DNA of 64,000 bases from Burkholderia catarinensis (GTDB taxonomy: Bacteria > Pseudomonadota > Gammaproteobacteria > Burkholderiales > Burkholderiaceae): assembly GCF_001883705.2 (NCBI RefSeq), contig NZ_MDEQ02000006.1, positions 62,001-126,000 on the forward strand, given 5' to 3'. A program made the translations under genes and the position numbers. Positions 8,370 through 16,527 of this stretch are shown here, one piece after another; the stretch's first letter is position 1; every line of letters begins with the position of its first letter. The notes beneath the pieces were generated by a model, which saw only the letters and a list, made by a program, of their open reading frames with translations, ran no database searches and was not told the DNA's origin.

Positions 8370-9830
8370 ATGACGAACCACACCCTCGCCCCCTGCGCGC
8401 CGGCCGGCGCGGCCTCCGCGGCGACGCCGCGCAGCCACCACGGCTGGGCGCTGGTGGTCCTGCTGGTTGGCGCGATTCTGCCGCCGCTCGACTACTTCAT
8501 TGTGAATCTCGCGCTGCCGGCCATCCGCGACGGCATCGGCGCGCGCCCGGCCGAGCTGCAGCTCGTCGTGTCGGCCTATGCGTGTGCGAGCGCGGTCGTG
8601 CAGATCACGGGCGGCCGACTCGGCGACCTGTACGGCCGCAAGCGCATGTTCATGATCGGGATGGCCGGCTTCGTCGTTGCGTCGACGCTGTGCGGGCTCG
8701 CCGGCAGCGGCGCGGTGCTCGTCGGCGGCCGCGTGCTGCAAGGCCTGTTCGCGGCGATCCTCGCGCCGCAGGTGCTCGCGACGATCCGCAGCGTATTCAG
8801 TCCGCAGGAACAGGTGCGCGTGATGGGTTTCTACGGTTTCGCGTTCGGCCTCGCGGCCGTGATCGGCCAGCTCGGCGGCGGCGCGCTGATCAGCCTGCAT
8901 CCGTTCGGGCTCGGCTGGCGCGCGATCTTCCTCGTCAATCTGCCGATCGGCATCCTTGCGCTGATCGGCAGCTGGCGCTTCATCCCCGAAAACCGGCCGC
9001 CGCGCGGCCAGCGCATCGACGTGCCGGGCACGGTGCTGATGTCGCTGTTCCTGCTGATGCTCGTGTACCCGCTCACGCACGGCCGCGAGGCCGGCTGGCC
9101 GCTGTGGATGATCGCGTGCCTCGTCGGCGCGCTGCCGATGCTCGGCGCGCTGCTGGCGGTCGAAACGCGCAGGCTCGCCCGCGGCCGCGACCCGCTGCTC
9201 GACGTGCGCCTGCTCCGCAACCCGGTCGTCACGCTCGGGCTCATGCTCGCGTTCCTGTTCTACATGCTGAGCGCGTTCTTCCTGAGCTACGGGATCTATC
9301 TGCAGGGCTGCCTGAACTGGTCGCCGCTCGCATCCGGCTTCGCGATCCTGCCGCTCGGGCTCGGTTTCCTCGCGAGCCCGCTGCTGATGCCGCGCCTCGT
9401 CGGCCGGTTCGGCGGTTATCGCGTACTGACGCTCGGCTTCGTCATGCTCGCGGCCGGCGTCGCGACCGCCGCCGCACTCGCCCGCGAAGGCGCGCCGGGG
9501 CCCGGCTTCTACGCGGGCATCGCGGCGATCGGCATCGGGCAAGGGCTCGTGCTGCCGTCAGTCGTGCGGATCGTGCTCGCGGAAGTCGATGCGGCGCGCG
9601 CGGGCGTCGCGTCAGGAATGGTCAGCGCGATGCTGCAGATCGGCGCGGCCGTCGGCGCGGCGACGATCGGCGGCGTATTCTTCGCGCGGCTCGGCGTGCA
9701 TCCGGCCGCGCTCGACTACGTCGAGGGGTTCAGGACGTCGATGTTCACGCTGACGGCGGTATTGCTTGCGTGCATCGCGCTGTCGACGACGCTCGGGCCG
9801 CTGCATCGGCGGCGGCATGCAGCCGTGTGA
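8370..9830 (+). CDS. MFS transporter, DHA2 (EmrB/QacA-like) family
   Basis: 486 residues with about 14 predicted TM segments. TM1 has PPLDYFIVNLALPAI, the loop 2-3 motif is GGRLGDLYGRKRMF, and TM5 carries the LGWRAIFLVNLPIG motif typical of 14-TM drug:H+ antiporters. It is probably an inner-membrane exporter of drugs, dyes or a metabolite. The divergent LysR gene and its operator make substrate-induced control likely. No HlyD-type membrane-fusion partner is adjacent, so it may work alone. Confidence 0.93.
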   Translation: MTNHTLAPCAPAGAASAATPRSHHGWALVVLLVGAILPPLDYFIVNLALPAIRDGIGARPAELQLVVSAYACASAVVQITGGRLGDLYGRKRMFMIGMAGFVVASTLCGLAGSGAVLVGGRVLQGLFAAILAPQVLATIRSVFSPQEQVRVMGFYGFAFGLAAVIGQLGGGALISLHPFGLGWRAIFLVNLPIGILALIGSWRFIPENRPPRGQRIDVPGTVLMSLFLLMLVYPLTHGREAGWPLWMIACLVGALPMLGALLAVETRRLARGRDPLLDVRLLRNPVVTLGLMLAFLFYMLSAFFLSYGIYLQGCLNWSPLASGFAILPLGLGFLASPLLMPRLVGRFGGYRVLTLGFVMLAAGVATAAALAREGAPGPGFYAGIAAIGIGQGLVLPSVVRIVLAEVDAARAGVASGMVSAMLQIGAAVGAATIGGVFFARLGVHPAALDYVEGFRTSMFTLTAVLLACIALSTTLGPLHRRRHAAV

Positions 9831-9891
9831 CGCGGGACGGAAATCGCATCGTTGGCGCAGCAGACACGGTGTGTGCAACCGCCCACCCGCA

Positions 9892-10095
9892 TCAGGCTAA
9901 TCGATGATGCTTGCGTTGCGCTTGCCGCGCTTCCCATTCGGCCAGCTCGACGCGGTAGCGCGCGAGCGCTTCGTCGTACAGGTCGAACACGCACGGCGAG
10001 CAGCCGCTGTTGCAGCAGTCTTCCAGTTCGGGTTGTACAGGCGGGGTCGGACAGGGATCGTCGACGGACGGATCCCCGGAAGGTTGGTTCGGCAC
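9892..10095 (-). CDS. Oxidoreductase-like domain protein, small Cys-rich
   Basis: 67 residues from a GTG start at 10095 (PNQPSGDPS at the N-terminus). The core DCCNSGCSPCVFDLYDEAL followed by RYRVELAEWEAR matches the small oxidoreductase-like N-terminal domain (PF09791 type), in which the CC..GC..C cysteines are conserved. The motif also occurs at the N-terminus of some cytochrome b5 reductase-like proteins; stand-alone versions are common in beta-proteobacteria. The cysteines probably bind metal or take part in redox chemistry (inference). The SD before the GTG is weak, so the exact start is uncertain. Confidence 0.78.
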   Translation of the reverse strand: MPNQPSGDPSVDDPCPTPPVQPELEDCCNSGCSPCVFDLYDEALARYRVELAEWEARQAQRKHHRLA

Positions 10096-10317
10096 GGCGT
10101 GTTCCGGTGAGGTGGAACGGTCAGTATAGGTCGATCCGGGCCGCCGCCGCTTCCAGCGGGCCGAACGCCTATACCGTCTTTCGTCCGATTTTCGTCGACG
10201 GTTCATGCGGTTCGCGCAGGCCGGGCCGAGCGAAGGCGAACACATCCATAATGGCGCGATGGCCGACGGCTTCGATCCGTTGCGCTCGGCCCGTTCCCGA
10301 CCCACAGGAGCTGCGTC

Positions 10318-10740
10318 ATGGCTGAAGCAGTGAATCCGCCGGAAGTCTGGGCGCCGTTCGGCGCGTTCTCGATGGCCGTGATCCAGGGTGACGGCCGGAT
10401 CGTGCGTCTGAAGGGGCAGGTCGCGCTCGACCGCGACGGGCAGGTGGTCGGCGCCGGCGACATGCGCGCTCAGGTGCGCCAGACGCTCGACAACATCCGC
10501 GACGTGCTGGCCGCGATGGGCGGGCAGATGCGCGACGTGATCTCGCTCGTCCATTACGCGACCGACATCGATGCATTCATGCAGGCCGGCGACATCCGCA
10601 AGACGGTCTTCGCCGAGCCCTATCCCGTGACGACGACCGTCCAGGTCGCGCGTCTTTACCATCCCGACCTGCTGATCGAGATCGCGGCCGTCGCCGAGAT
10701 TCCGCTGGCACGGTTTCGTCGCCCCCTGTCGCCCGCGTAA
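10318..10740 (+). CDS. RidA/YjgF-family protein lacking the catalytic Arg
   Basis: 140 residues, RidA (YjgF/YER057c/UK114) fold. AGGAG lies 7 bases before ATG 10318. Family features are the QTLDNIRDVLAAMGG helix and the C-terminal VQVARLYHPDLLIEIAAVAEI strand pair. In true imine/enamine deaminases the strand reads P-A-R-S before the VARL segment; here it reads P-V-T-T-T, so the catalytic Arg105 equivalent is Thr. The protein therefore belongs to one of the Rid subfamilies not expected to hydrolyse 2-aminoacrylate. Its role is unknown. Confidence 0.88.
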   Translation: MAEAVNPPEVWAPFGAFSMAVIQGDGRIVRLKGQVALDRDGQVVGAGDMRAQVRQTLDNIRDVLAAMGGQMRDVISLVHYATDIDAFMQAGDIRKTVFAEPYPVTTTVQVARLYHPDLLIEIAAVAEIPLARFRRPLSPA

Positions 10741-10764
10741 AGTGCGTCAGGCCTGCGCGAAATC

Positions 10765-10797
10765 GCGCGCCGGCCGGAGCATTCCCGACCGGCGCGC
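10765..10797. terminator. Possible bidirectional terminator hairpin
   Basis: Inverted repeat GCGCGCCGG (10765-10773) / CCGGCGCGC (10789-10797) between the convergent RidA-like gene and creD. The stem is strong but there is no real T-tract on either side, so termination is only plausible. Confidence 0.35.
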
Positions 10798-10816
10798 TTG
10801 CTCGCAACCCGCGCGC

Positions 10817-12208
10817 TTACTTCGCCGGCGCGCCCGGCTTCGCAGCCCCCGCGCCCGGCTTGTCGGCAAGCGGCTGCCACGCGGCGCCGAGCGAATACCA
10901 GTCGACGCGGCGCGTAAGCGTCATGATGCCGGCGAGGATCGCGAACAGCAGCAGCGAACCGAGCATCAACGCGTTGTCTTCCGACAGCAGCAGCCCGTAG
11001 AGCGCCGCATACAGCACCGTGAGCAGCGCCGCGAACGTCGCGCCGCGCTTCACGCTGTGCAGCACGAACGACAGGTAGAAGGCGAGCAACCCGATGCATG
11101 CGCCGCTCGCCGCGAGATAGGCATACGCGAACTTGATGTGTTCGGACAGGCTCAGCAGCAACAGGAAGAACAGCGCGAGCGACAGGCCGACCAGCGCGTA
11201 CTGGATCGGGTGAATGCGCAGCCGCTTCACGAGCTCGTACATGAAGAAGCTCGCGAACGTGAGCATCACGAACAGCGCGCCGTACTTCGTCGCGCGTTCG
11301 GCCTGCAGATAGACGTTCACGGGTTCGATCACCGACACCGACGCCATTTCGATCGCACCTTCCCCGTTGCCGGTCGCGATCTGCTCGCGCGCCTTCGTGT
11401 TGAACGACGTCACGCGCCAGTTGCCGGTGAAGCCGCGCGCATCGACCGTGCGGTTGTTCGGCAGGAACGCGCCGTCGAAACTCGGATGCGGCCACGTCGA
11501 TTTCAGCGAGAAATCGTTCTGGTCGCCCACCGGCGCGAACGCGACGGAATCCGCGCCGCGCAGCGGCAGGTCGATGCTGAACGGCACGGCCGCCCCCGCG
11601 CTTGCCTCCGTCAGCGCCGCGAGATCGACGTTCGCGTGCACGCCCTGGCGCAGGCTGTCCAGCCGCGTGCCCTGCTCGACGTCGAAGCGCGCGCCGCCGA
11701 TGCGCAGGTCCGGCTGCGCGGTCAGCCCGCGGATGTCGCCGATACCGATCGCCACATAGGCGTCGTCGACCTTGAAGCTCACGTGGCCGTCGGCTTGCGG
11801 CAGCTTCTTCAGATCCGGCAACGGCAGCGTGCCGGTCATCCGGCTCGCCAGCTCGTACACCAGCGCCTTGTGGATGCCGCGATAGCGGACGCTGGTCGTC
11901 AGCGTGCCGTCGACGTTCAGCGTCTTCGGAAACACGAGCAAGCGCTTCGTCTCGCTTCGCAGGCTCGTCTTCGTCGCGCCGCCGGCCGGCGTGTCGTCGC
12001 GCACGCGCGCGACTTCCGTGTAATGCACGACGAGCACGGGGCCCGCCACCGTCTGCGGCCCCGCATAGCTCGACCAGATGCTCTGCAGCGCATCCCTGCG
12101 ATACGCGGAGCGTTCCTGCACGATGCTTTGCACCATCTGCAGCGGGATCAGGATCAGCAGCGCGAGAAACGCGGTGATCGCGAATTTGAACAACAGGACT
12201 CGATTCAT
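10817..12208 (-). CDS. creD: CreD inner-membrane protein
   Basis: 463 residues. TM1 is near the N-terminus (FKFAITAFLALLILIPLQMV), a long periplasmic domain of about 270 residues follows, and five or more C-terminal TM helices contain the MYELVKRLRIHPIQYALVG segment characteristic of CreD (Inner membrane protein CreD family). CreD responds strongly to the CreBC two-component system and is linked to envelope stress and beta-lactam responses. It follows creC by 115 bp, and that gap holds an array of CreB-type boxes, so it probably has its own CreB-controlled promoter. ATG 12208 gives the standard MNRVLLFKF start. The C-terminus has a short Ala/Pro/Gly-rich extension. Confidence 0.93.
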   Translation of the reverse strand: MNRVLLFKFAITAFLALLILIPLQMVQSIVQERSAYRRDALQSIWSSYAGPQTVAGPVLVVHYTEVARVRDDTPAGGATKTSLRSETKRLLVFPKTLNVDGTLTTSVRYRGIHKALVYELASRMTGTLPLPDLKKLPQADGHVSFKVDDAYVAIGIGDIRGLTAQPDLRIGGARFDVEQGTRLDSLRQGVHANVDLAALTEASAGAAVPFSIDLPLRGADSVAFAPVGDQNDFSLKSTWPHPSFDGAFLPNNRTVDARGFTGNWRVTSFNTKAREQIATGNGEGAIEMASVSVIEPVNVYLQAERATKYGALFVMLTFASFFMYELVKRLRIHPIQYALVGLSLALFFLLLLSLSEHIKFAYAYLAASGACIGLLAFYLSFVLHSVKRGATFAALLTVLYAALYGLLLSEDNALMLGSLLLFAILAGIMTLTRRVDWYSLGAAWQPLADKPGAGAAKPGAPAK

Positions 12209-12257
12209 GGCCGACAAGTACCGGAGTAAAAGGGTATGGTCAGCATGAGCAGCCCCG

Positions 12258-12317
12258 GTGAAGGGCGATTGAAGCCGGTGTGAGGCCGGTGTGAAGCGAA
12301 TGTGTGGCGAGCGTGAA
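12258..12317 (-). promoter_or_regulatory. Phased array of cre-tag boxes upstream of creD
   Basis: The E. coli cre tag is TTCAC-N6-TTCAC, an 11-bp period. On the minus strand, TTCAC or one-mismatch copies lie exactly 11 bp apart: plus-strand GTGAA 12258, TTGAA 12269, GTGAG 12280, GTGAA 12291, a poor match GTGTG 12302, and GTGAA 12313. The array fills most of the creC-creD gap, upstream of creD, and is probably a multi-site CreB operator. Confidence 0.7.
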
Positions 12318-12323
12318 GCGCGG

Positions 12324-13784
12324 TCAGCCCGCCGACGGCAGCGTGAGCGTCGCGCACGCGCCGCCTTCGTCGCGATTCGCAAGCGCGACCTGGCCGCGGT
12401 GCAGCATCGCGACTTCGCGGACGAAACACAGCCCGAGGCCCGTGCTGCGATCCTGCCCGTCTGGGCGCGGCAGCGAATAGAAGCGTTCGAACACGCGCGA
12501 CAGTGCGTAGTCGGGCACGCCGGGGCCGTCGTCGACGACGCGCACGACCGCGACGTGCGCCCTGCCCGCCGGCTGCCGTTCGAGCGCGATGCGGATCGTG
12601 CTGCCCCGCGGCGCGAAATCCAGCGCGTTGTCGAGCAGGTTGCCGAGCGCCTGGCGCAGCAGGAACGGATCGCCTTCGACGACCGCCGGACCGGCCGTAT
12701 CGCTCGCGTCGTTCGCGTCGATCCGCAGGTTCACGCCGCGCTGCCGCGCGCGCGGCTCGATATCGTCGACGAGCTGTTCGAGCACCGGCCGCAACGCGAC
12801 CGGTTCGCGCACCGACAGGCGCTGCTTCTGCTCGACTTCGGCGAGCGCGAGCAGCTTGCGGATCATCTGTTCGAGGCGGCCGGCCTGGCGGCGGATGTTC
12901 TCGGTGAAGCGCCGCCGGTTCGCGACCGGCATGTCTTCCTGCAGCAGTTCGGCCGCGCCGCTGATCGCCGCCAGCGGGCTCTTCATTTCGTGCGTGAGCG
13001 TGTGGATGTAGGTCTCGACGTACTGCCGGTCCTCCAGCCGCTGATGCATGCTCTCCACCGCGCGCCCGAGCTCGGCCAGTTCGCTCGCACCCTGCAGCGG
13101 CATGTCGGCCCGCTCGCCCGCCGCGATTGCGCGCGCATAGCGCTGCAGGCGCCGCAGCCCGAGCACCAGCCACCAGGTGCAGGCCGCGCCGATCAGGATC
13201 GCGCCGCCCATCAGCACCGCACCGTACAGCATGATCTTGCGCTGGCTGCGCGCGATGAACGGCGCAACCGTCTGGTTCGGCTTCGCGATCGTCAGCACGC
13301 CGATGATCTCGCTCCCGCGCCGGATCGGCGCCGCGACGTGCATCACGGTGCTGCTCTTATCGTTCGGGTCGGCGCGCGTGCTGCGCGCGCCGTATTCGCC
13401 GCGCAGCGTCCGGTACACGTCGTTCCAGCGCGAATAGTCCTGCCCGACCGCGCCGCCGGTCGAGTCGTAGCGCACGATGCCGTGCGCATCGGTGATGTAG
13501 ATGCGGTAGCTGATCGTGTTCTTGTGCATGCCCCACACGTTCGCGCTGACCGGGCTCTCGTGCAGTTTCTCGAGCTGCCGCGCGAATGCGCCGTCGGCGA
13601 TATGCCCGTTCGCCATGTCGTCGGCGGCCAGCGTCGCCAATACCTGCGCGGTATCGACGAGCGTGTCCTCCATCGCCTCGCGCACGCCGGGCTTCACCTC
13701 CTGCACGAACACACGCAGCGTGATCAGCGCGGCGAGGCCGACGATCAGGAAAAAGCCGAAGAAGATGCGCAGGCCGATATGCAT
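12324..13784 (-). CDS. creC: CreC sensor histidine kinase
   Basis: 486-residue membrane histidine kinase. TM1 is about residues 7-26, the periplasmic sensing region about 27-183, TM2 about 186-208, and HAMP follows. The H-box is HTLTHEMKSP with His265, the N-box is NLLDNALDF, and the G-boxes are DDGPGVP and GLGLCFVRE. Domain order and length match CreC. It lies 15 bp downstream of creB and upstream of creD on the same strand, giving creB-creC-creD; creA is not adjacent. It senses metabolic or envelope signals and phosphorylates CreB. Confidence 0.95.
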   Translation of the reverse strand: MHIGLRIFFGFFLIVGLAALITLRVFVQEVKPGVREAMEDTLVDTAQVLATLAADDMANGHIADGAFARQLEKLHESPVSANVWGMHKNTISYRIYITDAHGIVRYDSTGGAVGQDYSRWNDVYRTLRGEYGARSTRADPNDKSSTVMHVAAPIRRGSEIIGVLTIAKPNQTVAPFIARSQRKIMLYGAVLMGGAILIGAACTWWLVLGLRRLQRYARAIAAGERADMPLQGASELAELGRAVESMHQRLEDRQYVETYIHTLTHEMKSPLAAISGAAELLQEDMPVANRRRFTENIRRQAGRLEQMIRKLLALAEVEQKQRLSVREPVALRPVLEQLVDDIEPRARQRGVNLRIDANDASDTAGPAVVEGDPFLLRQALGNLLDNALDFAPRGSTIRIALERQPAGRAHVAVVRVVDDGPGVPDYALSRVFERFYSLPRPDGQDRSTGLGLCFVREVAMLHRGQVALANRDEGGACATLTLPSAG

Positions 13785-13799
13785 GGGCGGTGCCGGTCG

Positions 13800-14510
13800 T
13801 TACGGTTGCAGCGAATAACCCATCCCGCGGTGCGTGCGGATCGGGTCGCGCTCGGGATCGATCGCGCGCAGCTTTGCGCGCAGCGTCTTGATGTGCGTGT
13901 CGACCGTGCGGTCGGCCGAATCGAATGCCTCGTGCCACACGAGATCCATCAACTGCTCGCGCGAATAGATGCGCCCCGGATGCCGGACGAGCAGCGCCAG
14001 CAGGCCGAATTCGTAGCGCGTGAGATCCAGTGCGTGGCCGAGCCACGACACGCGCGCGCCGTCGGTGTCGAGCGTGAAACCCAGTGCGGTTGTCGCGGCG
14101 TGCGCCGCAACCGGTGCGGGCGTCGATTCAGGCGCGGCCGTCCGGTGGAAGCGCCGTAGGATCACGCGCACCCGCGCAGCCAGCTCGCGCGGCGAAAACG
14201 GCTTGACCACGTAATCGTCGGCGCCGATTTCGAGCCCGACGATCCGGTCGATCTCGTCGTGACGCGCGGTGAGAAAAATCACCGGCACGTCGGTGAACGT
14301 GCGCAGCCGCCGGCACACTTCGAAGCCGCCGAGATCCGGCAGGCCGACGTCGAGCACGACGAGATCGAAGCGCGTGTCGCGCAGGCGGTCGAGCGCCTCC
14401 TGGCCGAGCGTGCAGTGGACGGTCTGCATGCCGTCGGTGCCGAGGGCGTAGACGATCGTGTCCGCGATCGCCATTTCATCTTCGACGATCAGGATATTGG
14501 GCTGATTCAT
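13800..14510 (-). CDS. creB: CreB response regulator (OmpR family)
   Basis: 236 residues. The receiver domain (about 1-120) has the acidic pair ED at 10-11, phospho-acceptor Asp54 in VVLDVGLPDL, and Lys in VVKPFSPREL. The C-terminal OmpR-type winged helix (about 140-236) includes LTRYEFGLLALLVRHPGR and DRTVDTHIKTLRAKL. ATG 14510 gives MNQPNILIVEDE. It is the first gene of the creBCD unit. It should bind the cre-tag repeats upstream of creD. Confidence 0.95.
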   Translation of the reverse strand: MNQPNILIVEDEMAIADTIVYALGTDGMQTVHCTLGQEALDRLRDTRFDLVVLDVGLPDLGGFEVCRRLRTFTDVPVIFLTARHDEIDRIVGLEIGADDYVVKPFSPRELAARVRVILRRFHRTAAPESTPAPVAAHAATTALGFTLDTDGARVSWLGHALDLTRYEFGLLALLVRHPGRIYSREQLMDLVWHEAFDSADRTVDTHIKTLRAKLRAIDPERDPIRTHRGMGYSLQP

Positions 14511-14603
14511 GGTCTCAGGCTGGGCTCGCGCAATCCGGTGCGACATTGTACGCACGGCCGCGCCCGGTTCGAGCCGTGACGCGGCGAGCCCCGTCCGGAC
14601 GCG

Positions 14604-15317
14604 CTACGCCACGCGGCCGTTCACCGGAATCGACGCGCCGGTGATCGCCTGCGCGTCGGCCGACAGCAGGAACCCGATCGTCGCCGCGATCTGCTCCGGC
14701 CGCACCCAGCGCGTGAAATCCGCGTCGGGCATGTCCGCGCGGTTCGGCGGCGTATCGATGATGCTGGGCAGGATCGCGTTCACCGTCACGCCGCGCTCGA
14801 GCAGCTCGGCCGCCAGCGCCTCGGTGAGCCGCGCGACGCCGGCCTTCGCAGCCGCGTATGCGCCCATGCCCGCACCGGCCTTGAACGCCGCGCCCGCGCC
14901 GATGTTGACGACGCGGCCGGCCGGGCTCGCCAGCAGGTACGGCAGCGCGGCCTTCGACGCATTCAGCGCGGTCTTCACGTTCAGTTCGTACATGCGGTCC
15001 CACGTCGCGGCATCGCCGTCGGCGATCGTCTGCCACACGAATGCGCCTGCGATGTTCAGCAGCGCATCGACCCGGCCGAATTCGCGCTGCATGGTGTCGA
15101 ACGCCCGCGCGGCGGCCTGCGGATCGACGAGATCGATGCCGCCGATGCGCAGCGCGTCGGCCGGCACGCCGGGCAGCGCCTGCGCGGCCGGCGCCGCGCC
15201 GCGGCCGATCAGCGCGACGCGTGCGCCGCGCTCGCCCAGCCACGCGGCCGTCGCGACGCCCAAATGGCCGAATCCGCCGGTGATCGCGACTGCCTTGCCT
15301 TTCAGGTCGTGTTCCAT
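14604..15317 (-). CDS. SDR family oxidoreductase with an altered catalytic Ser region
   Basis: 237-residue short-chain dehydrogenase. TGGFGHLG is the nucleotide-binding motif, NIAGAF the NNAG-like turn, and AYAAAKAG the YxxxK pair. The segment normally carrying the catalytic Ser reads VVNIGAGAAFKAG, with no Ser at the expected position, so classical activity may be reduced or another residue may serve. AGGAGA about 8 bases before ATG 15317 fixes the start. It is 93 bp upstream of creB on the same strand and not obviously linked to it in function. Confidence 0.9.
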   Translation of the reverse strand: MEHDLKGKAVAITGGFGHLGVATAAWLGERGARVALIGRGAAPAAQALPGVPADALRIGGIDLVDPQAAARAFDTMQREFGRVDALLNIAGAFVWQTIADGDAATWDRMYELNVKTALNASKAALPYLLASPAGRVVNIGAGAAFKAGAGMGAYAAAKAGVARLTEALAAELLERGVTVNAILPSIIDTPPNRADMPDADFTRWVRPEQIAATIGFLLSADAQAITGASIPVNGRVA

Positions 15318-15717
15318 CGATGTGTTCTCCTGGATCGAGGGTTGCTTGATGATGTGTGATGCATCGGTCGTGCCGGCCGCTGCACGGGCGTGCGCGGCCG
15401 GCGTTTCGAGAGCGTAGCGCCGTTCACGCATCCGTGCGCGCGGCGACGAGGCTGCGGCGGCGCAGTTCCTCCGTCGTTTCGCCCCGGTTGCCCGGACGCC
15501 AGCCCGGCGGCGGCATCACGAAACGGATCGCGGTCCGCACGTCGCGGGCCGTCGTGACGTCGCGGGCGCGGCCCGGCAGGCGCGCATGCGGACGGCCGGG
15601 CATAATGCGCGAGGCCGTCAGGCGCGGCGCGCGGCGCGGGCCGCCGCGACCACGGTGCCGTGCTACCCGACGGCCCGCGCCGCCGCCCCGAATCCCGAAC
15701 TTCAACCCGTCAATCCC
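15318..15717. other. Intergenic region, no gene seen
   Basis: A 400-bp gap between the divergent SDR (15317) and the DapB-like gene (15718). One Arg/Gly-rich minus-strand frame is open through it (15424-15882) but runs antisense into the DapB-like gene and has no recognisable features. I see no RNA gene, strong dyad or terminator; the gap must hold the two divergent promoters. Confidence 0.5.
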
Positions 15718-16425
15718 ATGCAAGTACTCGTCGTAGGAACCGGCAAGCTGGCCAGCGAACTGCTCGGCTCGCACCGGCTCGACCCGGCAACCTGTCGCGT
15801 GATGCCATGGTCGGACAGCGCGCGAACCGACGCGCGGCGTGGCGACGCCCGACGTAGCGACGCCCGATCGATCGTCGTGCATGCCGGTTCCGGCCGCGAA
15901 CTCCCCGCCGCGATCGCGTTCTGCAAGGCCACCGCGTCACCGCTCGTCGAGCTGTCTACCGGCTCCGACCTCGAAACCGGAGCACACGATTTCCCGGTCG
16001 TGCTCTGTCCGAACACGAACATCCTGATGCTCAAGTTCATGAGCATGCTGGAAACCAGCGGCCACCTGTTTCGCGACTGCGAGATCAGCCTGACGGAGTC
16101 GCATCAGGCAGGCAAGACGTCCGTCCCCGGCACGGCCGTCGGCATCGGCGAGTCGCTCGGCATGCGGCCGGAAGACATCCGCTCCGTGCGCGACCCGGAT
16201 GTGCAGCGCCGCGAGTTTGCGATCCCCGACGATCAGCTCGGCCGCCATGCGGTTCACCGCATACGCATCGACGACGGCGCGTGCAGCCTGCAGTTCGAAT
16301 CGCGCGTGTATGGCGCGACGCCCTACGCGGATGGCGTGTCGCGCATCGTCGAGGCCGTACGGCAGCACGATCTCGAGCACCGCCGCTATTCGATCGTCGA
16401 GTTCATCAGCAACGGCTGGCTGTAG
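15718..16425 (+). CDS. Dihydrodipicolinate reductase-like protein
   Basis: 235 residues. The N-terminal MQVLVVGTGKLASELL is a Rossmann nucleotide-binding motif. The C-terminal half contains ESHQAGKTSVPGTAVGIGE, which aligns with the DapB catalytic segment (E.HH..K.DAPSGTA): the first His and the Lys are kept, the second His is Gln and SGT is PGT. The protein is shorter than the usual 265 or so residues, and the region between the domains is compressed and holds a 15-bp tandem repeat. It is therefore a paralogue of DapB, probably not the lysine-pathway enzyme. The first ATG with domain homology is 15718. Confidence 0.82.
   Translation: MQVLVVGTGKLASELLGSHRLDPATCRVMPWSDSARTDARRGDARRSDARSIVVHAGSGRELPAAIAFCKATASPLVELSTGSDLETGAHDFPVVLCPNTNILMLKFMSMLETSGHLFRDCEISLTESHQAGKTSVPGTAVGIGESLGMRPEDIRSVRDPDVQRREFAIPDDQLGRHAVHRIRIDDGACSLQFESRVYGATPYADGVSRIVEAVRQHDLEHRRYSIVEFISNGWL
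15828..15872 (+). repeat. Three 15-bp in-frame tandem repeats
   Basis: Three imperfect copies of CGACGCNCGNCGTNG beginning at 15828, 15843 and 15858 encode the DARRG/DARRS/DARSI run in the DapB-like protein. Because the unit is 15 bp, copy-number change would keep the reading frame and change only linker length. Confidence 0.7.
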
Positions 16426-16527
16426 TCGCGGCGGCGTGCCGCGAGGCCGAGGACGGCGCGGCACGCAAGCACATGCCGGCCGCGATCTTGCCGTGGCCAC
16501 CGCTTGCGCCGGTTCGCTCCCCCGCCA

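Noticed and set aside
8226..9542. Upstream extension of the 7353-8225 LysR frame to 729 codons
   Set aside because: The added part is a Glu/Arg/His-rich shadow of the MFS gene; the SD and LysR homology place the start at 8225.
12258..12317. Regular repeats as a CRISPR array
   Set aside because: The 11-bp period with 5-bp boxes matches tandem regulator sites; there are no 25-40-bp repeats or spacers, and no cas genes anywhere in the window.
15424..15882. 152-codon minus-strand ORF upstream of the DapB-like gene
   Set aside because: Its first half is antisense to the DapB-like gene and the rest is Arg/Pro-rich without recognisable features.
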